A DNA stretch of 11,798 nt from CAZKXX01 sp964556705 (GTDB lineage: Bacteria; Acidobacteriota; Terriglobia; UBA7540), in contig CAZKXX010000107.1 of assembly GCA_964556705.1 (NCBI GenBank), forward strand, positions 1 through 11,798, given 5' to 3'. Positions 6,354 to 11,798 of this stretch are shown here, piece after piece; within the stretch, counting starts at the first letter, position 1, and every line of letters begins with the position of its first letter. The position numbers and the translations under genes were made by a program. The notes beneath the pieces were generated by a model that made no database searches, was not told where the DNA came from, and saw only the letters and a list, made by a program, of their open reading frames with translations.

Positions 6354-7316
6354 ATGTTTGAATTCAAAACCAATCGCCGCACTTTTCTCGCCGCCGGCCT
6401 CGGCGCCGGACTTGCCGCAGCTTCGTGGCGGCTCGACGCACTCGCGCCAGCATCGCCCGCGCCCGAAAGGAAATTCTTCAATAACCTCAGCATGGGCCGC
6501 ATAGGCCACAAAGCGACGTTTCTTGAAGCGCTGGACCTCGCCGCGCGGCACGGCTTCGAAGGGCTCGACCCCGACGCGGGCTATTTCGCCACGCTCTCCG
6601 ACGAGGAGATGAAGAAGCTGCTCGACGAGCTGAAGTCAAAGAACCTGCGCCTCGGCGCCGCGGGCCTGCCCGTGGATTTCCGCAAAGACAACGCGACGTT
6701 CAACGAAGGCCTGGCGAAACTTCCCCAAGCGGCGCGAACGCTTCAGCGCGCCGGTGTGCGCCGCGTCAGCACCTACATTCTTTCCTTCAGCAACGACCTC
6801 ACCTATCTCCAGAACTTCCGCCAGCACGCCGTTCGCCTGCGCGCCTGCGCGGAAATTTTGAAAGATCACGGGCAGAAGCTGGGGCTCGAATACGTGGGCC
6901 CGAAGACTTCGTGGACCAGCCAGCGGCACCCCTTCATCCACACGCTGAGCGAGACGAAGGAACTCATCGTCGCCATCGGCACCGGCAACGTGGGCATCCA
7001 GCTCGATAGCTGGCACTGGTGGAACGCCGAGGAGACCGCGGAAGACCTGCTGACGCTCGGCAACGAAGACGTCGTCACCGTGGACTTGAACGACGCGCCG
7101 GCGGGCATCCCGCGCGATAAACAGATGGACCTTTCGCGCGAGCTTCCCGCGGCCACCGGAGTGATTCCGGTGAAGGAGTTTCTGGACGCGCTGCGCAAGA
7201 TCGGCTACGACGGCCCCGTCCACGCCGAGCCGTTCAACGCCGCGCTGCGCGCCATGCCGCGCGAAGAGGCTGTGGCCGCGACGGCCGCAGCCATGAAGAA
7301 GGCGTTCGCGCTCTAA
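6354..7316 (+). CDS. Tat-exported sugar phosphate isomerase/epimerase-like TIM-barrel protein
   Basis: 320-residue protein of the xylose-isomerase-like/AP endonuclease 2 TIM-barrel superfamily. The N-terminus has a twin-arginine signal (TNRRTFL, residues 7-12 onward), then an Ala/Gly-rich hydrophobic stretch and an Ala/Pro-rich linker to about residue 37, so export to the periplasm by Tat is likely. The barrel runs from about 43 to the end. Likely metal or catalytic residues are Glu179 (LGLEYVGP), Asp218 and His221 (QLDSWHWW), the DLNDAP strand (244-249) and Glu292 (HAEPFN). I chose ATG 6354 over the in-frame ATG at 6261 because GGGAGG lies five bases upstream and the Tat motif then sits at the true N-terminus. 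Members of this family isomerise, epimerise or break down sugars and polyols; the substrate here is unknown. It follows lipA on the same strand but shares no obvious pathway. Confidence 0.88.
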   Translation: MFEFKTNRRTFLAAGLGAGLAAASWRLDALAPASPAPERKFFNNLSMGRIGHKATFLEALDLAARHGFEGLDPDAGYFATLSDEEMKKLLDELKSKNLRLGAAGLPVDFRKDNATFNEGLAKLPQAARTLQRAGVRRVSTYILSFSNDLTYLQNFRQHAVRLRACAEILKDHGQKLGLEYVGPKTSWTSQRHPFIHTLSETKELIVAIGTGNVGIQLDSWHWWNAEETAEDLLTLGNEDVVTVDLNDAPAGIPRDKQMDLSRELPAATGVIPVKEFLDALRKIGYDGPVHAEPFNAALRAMPREEAVAATAAAMKKAFAL

Positions 7317-7498
7317 TCGGCGCGCACAATTCCCGGGCGTGGGACTTCGATTTCATCCGCACCGGGCGGCGATTTCTCTCCCGTCGCGCATCCGGAATCT
7401 TCCTGATAGGAGCCTCCCGCCGAGTCCCCGCTTTTCCTATGCTCCCGCCCCGCTGGATCAGCTGGATCTGGAGATGGGCCAAAACCCGGATGTCCCCT

Positions 7499-7753
7499 TC
7501 TCCACTGGGAAATATAAGCCGCGACCTGAAGGTGGTGCGCTCCGCCGACGAGGGGCCGCCGCGAGTCTTCCGGCTGGATGCGAAGTCCAACCTGGAGCAC
7601 CCCTCGGGCAACCTCGTCGCCGCGCGGTTGAAGGATTTTGGCGAGCAGCTTGACCAGTGGTTTGAACGGACGGATCGCGATCTGAAACCAGAAGGGAATC
7701 TCCGCCCGGAAGACATTGAGGCGCTTCGCAGTCTGGGATCCATCGGTCCCTGA
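7499..7753 (+). pseudogene. C-terminal remnant of a sulfatase-like protein
   Basis: About 84 in-frame residues resemble the extreme C-terminus of sulfatase/alkaline-phosphatase-superfamily proteins. A 'deliver to the client' strand (RDLKVVRSADEGPPRVFRLDA) is followed by an NLEHPSGN turn, an amphipathic helix (LKDFGEQLDQWFER) and the typical ending PEDIEALRSLGSIGP before TGA (7751-7753). Family members usually end in LRSLGY-like sequence, so Ser for Tyr may be decay. The catalytic N-terminal domain is absent. The frame opens at an ATG (7439) with no ribosome site and with unrelated Trp/Arg-rich residues. I judge it a gene fragment, not a small protein. Confidence is moderate because the similarity is by eye. 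Confidence 0.5.
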
Positions 7754-8021
7754 AGCGGCCGCATTTCGGGCTTGACATTTCGGCCAGTGTTTGATAGCCT
7801 CTTTTTGTAGGCTTGTAAATGCCTGGCCGCCCCTGGGAACGGCGGTTGATCCATCCGGCGTCTGGCACTGTTTGTCCAGCGGCGCCCCTTCCCTTCATGT
7901 GTCTGTGCGCGCGTCGAGTGAGATCCAAATCTGCTTCCCAGCCCGTCGCTGACCACACAAAAAATTACTGACCTAAGCCATCATCTTGTTGAAAACAAGG
8001 GGGGCAAAAGATCGCGTCCGC
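7754..8021. other. Intergenic region with orphan plus-strand promoter
   Basis: 268 bases between the sulfatase remnant and the 3' end of the archaemetzincin gene. Besides the promoter and its dyads, it has a short hairpin CTTGTT-GAA-AACAAG (7985-7999) followed by a G-run. It has no long open frame of convincing character and no tRNA or known RNA that I can recognise. Confidence 0.55.
7772..7829 (+). promoter_or_regulatory. Orphan sigma-70 promoter embedded in nested inverted repeats
   Basis: TTGACA (7772-7777, consensus) and TAGCCT (7795-7800) are 17 bases apart, with TGA just before the -10 (part of an extended element). An outer dyad CGGCCAG (7781-7787) / CTGGCCG (7823-7829) and an inner dyad AGCCT (7796-7800) / AGGCT (7809-7813) bracket the expected start site near 7807. 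No plus-strand gene follows; transcription would run into the 3' end of the opposite-strand archaemetzincin gene. Confidence 0.5.
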
Positions 8022-8561
8022 TCAGGGGTGTTTCTCGAGCGCCGCGGCGCAGTCCGGGCAGAATTCCGCCAGCTTCAGGTCGATATTCTCGACGGCGTGG
8101 GATGAACTCATCACGCATCGGTAGTCGGTACAGTGTCGCAGCCCGAGCGTGTGCCCGAGCTCGTGCAGGGCTTCCTTGAGCAGGCGGTCCTGGAGGAGCG
8201 CGGGGTCGGGCGGCAGCCCGTAGAATTCCTGGCGCAGCCGGTGGAACGAGGCGACAGCTGCGGCGGCGGGACCGGGGCCGAACTGCGCTTCGCCGAAGAC
8301 GAACGTCAGGATGGGAATGAACAGGTCCTGTCCCGTCACGCCCAGCACGCGCCAGGTTTCCGGCCTCAAGCCCTGCCGGAGCCGTTTCAGAATTTCCGTC
8401 GAGTTGTGCTGGCCACGCAGCGGGTTGAAGGCGAAGGAGGAATCGAGCGCCTCCGCCTCAATCGAGCACGCGGCGCGCAGGCGCGGGGCGAGACCTTCGG
8501 CGAGTTGTTCGAGCTCGCGGCGGTCCAGCTCGCCGACCGCCACCAGCGAGACGATTCTCAT
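8022..8561 (-). CDS. amzA: Archaemetzincin-type zinc metalloprotease
   Basis: 179-residue metzincin peptidase of the archaemetzincin family (peptidase family M54). The zinc-binding motif HELGHTLGLRH (133-143) gives His133, Glu134, His137 and His143. It is followed directly by Cys144, Cys149, the Met-turn Met151 and the CPDC pair (Cys168, Cys171). That is the family's signature of a second structural zinc site held by four cysteines. The length is normal and there is no signal peptide, so the protein is probably cytoplasmic. Start ATG 8561-8559 overlaps the stop of the NtrC-type regulator (TGA 8560-8558) by four bases, so translation is probably coupled and the protease belongs to the signalling operon. 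Archaemetzincins are known mainly from archaea and vertebrates and only patchily in bacteria; their physiological substrates are largely unknown. The family call is firm; the role in this operon is not known. Confidence 0.95.
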   Translation of the reverse strand: MRIVSLVAVGELDRRELEQLAEGLAPRLRAACSIEAEALDSSFAFNPLRGQHNSTEILKRLRQGLRPETWRVLGVTGQDLFIPILTFVFGEAQFGPGPAAAAVASFHRLRQEFYGLPPDPALLQDRLLKEALHELGHTLGLRHCTDYRCVMSSSHAVENIDLKLAEFCPDCAAALEKHP

Positions 8562-9913
8562 GACGCCGCGGAAAGGGGCTTGCGGAATCCATACTTCTTG
8601 ATCTTGTTGTAGAGCGTCACCCGGTCGATCTTCAACACTCGCGCCGCCTGGCTCTGGTTCCAGCGGCACGCTTCGAGGGTCTTCAGGATGTGGGCGCGTT
8701 CGACCTCTTCGAGCGAGCCGGAGGGCGAGGGCTCGGACGTCTCGCGGATCTGGAGCGGGAAATCCGCGGCCTGGATTTCGGGCTCCCGGCCGATGACCAC
8801 AGCGCGTTCGATGGCGTTTTCGAGTTCCCTCACGTTGCCCGGCCAGGGATAGTCCATCAGGCGTTCGATCGCCGACTTGCTGATGGCGGTGAACCGCTTG
8901 TTCATCTGCTGCGCGTACTTGCGCAGGAAGTGGTCGGCGAGCAGCGGGATATCTTCGCGGCGTTCGCGCAGGGGCGGCAGGCGGATGCCGAACACGTTGA
9001 GCCGGTAGAAGAGGTCGGGCCGGAACGTGCCCTCCTGCACCAGCGCTTCGAGGTCGCGGTTGGTGGCCGCCACGGCGCGGAAATCCACTTTGATCGTCTG
9101 CGTCCCGCCCACGCGCGTGATCTCTTTTTCCTGGAGCACGCGCAGGAGATCGGTCTGCGTCTTGAGGCTGATGTCGCTGATCTCGTCGAGGAAGACGGTG
9201 CCGCCTTCGGCGACTTCGAACTTCCCTTTCTTGCGGTACTGAGCGCCGGTGAAGGCCCCTTTCTCGTGGCCGAAGAGTTCGCTTTCCAGCAGCGTTTCGG
9301 TGAGCGCGCCGCAGTGGATGACGACCATGGGCATCAGGCGCCGCGGGCTCAGGTTGTGGATGGCGCGCGCGACGAGTTCCTTGCCCGTGCCGCTTTCGCC
9401 GCTGATGAGCACGGTGGTGTCCATGGGCGCGACGGTGCGGACAAGCTCCCACACCTTCTGCATCGCGGGGCTTTCCCCGATAAGTTCCGCGGCCTGGGTT
9501 TCTTCGAGCGTCTGGCGCAGCTGCACGTTCTCGCGCTTGATCTGGCGGTGCTCGAGCGCCTTGCGGATGACGTGCGCGAGGTCGTCGGGGTCGAAAGGCT
9601 TGGTGATGTAATCGTAGGCGCCGTCCTTGAGGGCTTCGACGGCCGTTTCGACGGAGGCGTAGCCGGTCATGATGACGACCAGGATTTCCGGGTCCACCTC
9701 GCGGATCTTGCGTTGCAGCTCGAGCCCGTCCATGCCCGGCATCTTGATGTCGAGCAGCGCCAGGTCCCAGCGCTCGCGCGGGAGCTTGAGGAGCGCCTCG
9801 CGGGCCGAGGCTGCGGTCTCGACCGCGTAGCCTTCCTCTTCAAACCATTTGCCGAGCGAGTCTCGGACCACGGTTTCGTCGTCCACGATCAGGATTCTGG
9901 CCTTGGCATTCAT
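8558..9913 (-). CDS. NtrC-family sigma-54-dependent response regulator
   Basis: 451-residue complete activator. The receiver domain has phospho-acceptor Asp55 (LLDIKMPG), Thr83 and Lys105 (ITKPF). The AAA+ sigma-54 activation domain has Walker A GESGTGKE (172-179), GAFTGA (219-224) and Walker B FLDE (241-244). The Fis-type helix-turn-helix at the end contains NQSQAARVLKIDRVTLYNKI. All catalytic elements are present, so it should be functional. Start: ATG 9913-9911 (MNAKARILIVDDE), with an AGGAGAG ribosome site about six bases upstream. It lies 42 bases downstream of the diheme histidine kinase, its obvious partner, and overlaps the archaemetzincin start by ATGA. It should activate sigma-54 promoters; none of convincing quality was found in the window, so its targets lie elsewhere, perhaps upstream of the respiratory genes. 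Confidence 0.96.
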   Translation of the reverse strand: MNAKARILIVDDETVVRDSLGKWFEEEGYAVETAASAREALLKLPRERWDLALLDIKMPGMDGLELQRKIREVDPEILVVIMTGYASVETAVEALKDGAYDYITKPFDPDDLAHVIRKALEHRQIKRENVQLRQTLEETQAAELIGESPAMQKVWELVRTVAPMDTTVLISGESGTGKELVARAIHNLSPRRLMPMVVIHCGALTETLLESELFGHEKGAFTGAQYRKKGKFEVAEGGTVFLDEISDISLKTQTDLLRVLQEKEITRVGGTQTIKVDFRAVAATNRDLEALVQEGTFRPDLFYRLNVFGIRLPPLRERREDIPLLADHFLRKYAQQMNKRFTAISKSAIERLMDYPWPGNVRELENAIERAVVIGREPEIQAADFPLQIRETSEPSPSGSLEEVERAHILKTLEACRWNQSQAARVLKIDRVTLYNKIKKYGFRKPLSAAS

Positions 9914-9955
9914 GGCTTTCTCTCCTGCTTTCCGCCCGGGGGGCTCGGGCCGGAT

Positions 9956-11596
9956 CTAGCTTCGGTCGGCGCGGGGCGATTTGTGGACGCGTTCTCGTGC
10001 CGGCCGGGGTTCTTCGGGCAGCGCGACGGTAAACGTGGTCCCCTTCTGCGGCGTCGAGGCCGCGTCAATCGTGCCGCCGTGCTGCGAAACGATTCCGAAA
10101 GCGACGGCGAGACCCAGCCCCACGCCCTGGCCCTCCTCCTTGGTGGTGAAGAACGGTTCGAAGATGTGCGGGAGGACGTCGGGCGGAATTCCGGGTCCCT
10201 CGTCGGAAATGCTCACCGTGGCCTCGCCGCGCGCGCGGTCATAAGACGTGGTCACGCGCAGCCGGCCGCCCTGCGGCATGGCCTCGATGGCGTTCACCAG
10301 CAGCGCCAGCAGCGCCTGCTGCACCTGCGCGGAATCGCAATAAATCGGCGGCAGTGACGCCTCGAGGTGCTTCTCGAGGTCAATCGACTGCAACTCGAGT
10401 TGATGGCCCACGAGCAGCAGGCAGCGTTCGACGATTTCGTTCAGATTGTTCTTTTGCGGGCTGAGCGGAGCCTGGCGCGCAAACGTCAGCAGGTTCTTGA
10501 CGATGACGCCGCAGCGGCGGCTCTCGCTTTCGATCGTGTGCAGATAACCTTTCGCCTCGTGCAGGCGCTGGTCGCCGTTGAACCCGCGCTCGGCCATCCG
10601 CTCGACGAGCTTGGCGTAGGTCAGGATGCCGGCCAGCGGATTGTTGATTTCGTGCGCGACCACCGCGGAGAGCTTGCCGAGGGAGACCATCTTCTCGGAC
10701 TGCACCAGGTGCTGGTAGGCGCGCTCGAGCTCGTCCGATTTCTCCCGCACGCGCTCCTCGAGCGTGCGCGTCCACTCCAGGACTTCCTCCCGTGCCTGGC
10801 GCAACTGCTCGGTCATGTGGTTGAACGAGGCGGCGAGCATCCCGATTTCGTCGTTGCTCGACACGGGAATGCGATGGTCGAGATTTCCCTCGGCCAGGTG
10901 ATGCGTCCCGGCGATGAGTTCGCGCACCGGCTTGCGGACCATCGCCCAGATGAGCGCAATGGAAATGAGCGCCAGGGCGAGGACGGAAACCACGGTCAGA
11001 GCCGCCATCTTCCGCTCGTGCGCGGCGAGGCTGTGGTCCACGGCCGCGAGTGAAAGGTCCGCATCCAGCACGCCGAGGACGCGGTTGCCCGTGTCCGGAT
11101 GAGCGTGGCAGGCGGCGTTCGAGCAGTCGGCCTCGTTTTCGATGGGGCTGATGAGCCCGAGGATCCGGTTCCCTTCCCGGTCCGTGAAGATGCGCATGCG
11201 GTCGGGCCGGTCAAGCCGTTCGAGCGGCTGCGCTTTCTCATGGCACTTATAGCAGGCCTCGGCGTTCTTATCGACGAACCTCCCCACTTCGGCCGCGTCG
11301 GTCGAGAAAGTGATCTGGCCTTCCTTGTTGAAGATGCGGATTTTGCTGATGCCCGGCTGGCGCCCGATGGTGTTGATGATCTCGAAGACTTCGTCGCGCT
11401 GGTCGCGCAGCATCGAGTAGCGCAGGCTGCGGCGAATCAGGTCGCTGATGCGGTCGGCGCTCTGGAAGACCTGTTCTTCCAGGTGCTGCCGGTGCAGCCG
11501 CGCGTTCGTATAACCGAGGAAACCGAACAGCAGCGCCACGCTGCCCACGAGGCAGAGCGTCAGTTTGGTCGCCAGGCTCGAACTTAACCAGTGCAT
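9956..11596 (-). CDS. Sensor histidine kinase with two heme-c motifs in its periplasmic domain
   Basis: 546-residue inner-membrane kinase. TM1 spans about residues 12-29. The periplasmic sensor spans about 31-196 and contains CYKCH (115-119, classic CxxCH heme-c site) and CSNAACH (158-164, CX4CH type). TM2 spans about 198-219. A HAMP domain (about 219-271) and coiled coil lead to HisKA with the H-box VVAHEINNPLAG (phospho-acceptor His315). The ATPase domain has LLVNAIEAM (432-440), DEGPG (465-469), FFTTK (482-486) and GVGLGLA (491-497). Two covalently bound hemes imply sensing of redox state, oxygen, NO or electron-carrier status in the periplasm. It lies 37 bases after an NrfD-like respiratory subunit gene and 42 bases before its regulator. 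Start ATG 11596-11594 with a modest GGGAG upstream. Heme attachment is inferred from the motifs. Confidence 0.93.
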   Translation of the reverse strand: MHWLSSSLATKLTLCLVGSVALLFGFLGYTNARLHRQHLEEQVFQSADRISDLIRRSLRYSMLRDQRDEVFEIINTIGRQPGISKIRIFNKEGQITFSTDAAEVGRFVDKNAEACYKCHEKAQPLERLDRPDRMRIFTDREGNRILGLISPIENEADCSNAACHAHPDTGNRVLGVLDADLSLAAVDHSLAAHERKMAALTVVSVLALALISIALIWAMVRKPVRELIAGTHHLAEGNLDHRIPVSSNDEIGMLAASFNHMTEQLRQAREEVLEWTRTLEERVREKSDELERAYQHLVQSEKMVSLGKLSAVVAHEINNPLAGILTYAKLVERMAERGFNGDQRLHEAKGYLHTIESESRRCGVIVKNLLTFARQAPLSPQKNNLNEIVERCLLLVGHQLELQSIDLEKHLEASLPPIYCDSAQVQQALLALLVNAIEAMPQGGRLRVTTSYDRARGEATVSISDEGPGIPPDVLPHIFEPFFTTKEEGQGVGLGLAVAFGIVSQHGGTIDAASTPQKGTTFTVALPEEPRPARERVHKSPRADRS

Positions 11597-11633
11597 GGCC
11601 TTGCTCCCGCGGCCCGGCCGCCTGTTGTGCCGC

Positions 11634-11798
11634 TCACGCGGCGAGTCGTGAAACCTCCTCGCGCGCCGCTTCTTCTCTTTCCGCGGCCGGCGCCTCGAAG
11701 ACGTTGAAATATTTCACGGCCAGCGAAAAGACGACGAACCCTATGGCCACAAGAAACAGCGTTACGGAGACCTCCGTCCAGCGCGGGAAATACTCGAC
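11634..11798 (-). CDS. C-terminal end of an NrfD/PsrC-like membrane subunit (5' part outside window)
   Basis: The last 54 residues of a minus-strand protein, ending at TGA 11636-11634. They contain one clear transmembrane helix (TEVSVTLFLVAIGFVVFSLA), introduced by EYFPRW and followed by VKYFNVFE and a charged Glu-rich tail. This pattern (aromatic-Pro-Arg-Trp-Thr-Glu, then a final helix ending in a V-x-x-F-x-V-F motif) is typical of the last helix of NrfD/HybB-type quinone-interacting subunits. Those work with iron-sulfur and multiheme cytochrome partners in respiratory complexes. It lies 37 bases upstream of the diheme kinase on the same strand, so co-transcription is likely. The identification rests on a short tail, so another multi-pass membrane protein is possible. 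Confidence 0.6.
   Translation of the reverse strand, partial: VEYFPRWTEVSVTLFLVAIGFVVFSLAVKYFNVFEAPAAEREEAAREEVSRLAA

Noticed and set aside
7864..7880. A sigma-54 promoter beginning TGGCAC
   Set aside because: The -12 element has no TTGC at the required spacing and no gene follows.
7458..7958. A minus-strand gene opposite the sulfatase remnant
   Set aside because: Arg/Gly/Pro-rich translation with no motifs, no ribosome site, and better-looking protein on the other strand.
7985..7999. Hairpin CTTGTT-GAA-AACAAG as a terminator for the archaemetzincin operon
   Set aside because: The stem is only 6 bp and is not followed by a U-run on the minus strand; the nearest T-run is about 20 bases further on.
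8690..10357. Long plus-strand open frame opposite the right-hand regulator and kinase end
   Set aside because: Antisense to two fully motif-supported genes, with typical shadow composition.

Overview
The window is GC-rich and codes mostly on the minus strand. Its mix of genes suggests an Acidobacteriota-like soil or sediment bacterium: NtrB/NtrC-type two-component systems, a multi-heme sensor beside an NrfD-like respiratory subunit, a bacterial archaemetzincin, a Tat-exported sugar isomerase-like protein, sulfatase and secreted-protease fragments, and a selenoprotein. The taxonomic guess rests on gene content only and is weak.

Layout. At the left edge (1-2762, minus) lies a two-gene signalling unit: a membrane histidine kinase followed by a sigma-54-dependent response regulator that runs off the window. 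They are separated by 141 bases carrying a large imperfect inverted repeat. At 2920-3495 (minus) is the most notable gene: an AhpD-like, peroxidase-related protein whose second active-site cysteine is encoded by in-frame TGA. A perfect 8-bp hairpin starts 9 bases after the TGA. I read this as a selenocysteine (CxxU) protein that a standard gene caller would split in two. At 3721-4146 (plus) is the decayed 3' end of a secreted protein with CARDB/Fn3-like repeats, and at 4174-4205 a strong terminator usable in both directions. At 4228-4884 (minus) is a secreted helical protein with a Gly/Pro-rich tail.

The centre has two plus-strand genes: lipA (lipoyl synthase, 5303-6211) with a good sigma-70 promoter close to its start, and a Tat-exported TIM-barrel sugar isomerase/epimerase-like protein (6354-7316). 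After these come a sulfatase C-terminal remnant (7499-7753) and an orphan plus-strand promoter with nested dyads (7772-7829) that leads to no gene.

The right side (8022-11798, minus) is a tight apparent operon: the C-terminal end of an NrfD-like membrane subunit, a histidine kinase with two heme-c motifs in its periplasmic sensor, an NtrC-family regulator, and an archaemetzincin protease whose start overlaps the regulator's stop by four bases. A plausible reading is that redox state at the respiratory complex or its heme partners is sensed by the diheme kinase and passed to the sigma-54 activator. The role of the coupled protease is unknown. The most exciting items are the selenoprotein with its candidate SECIS and the heme-sensor/NtrC/archaemetzincin operon.
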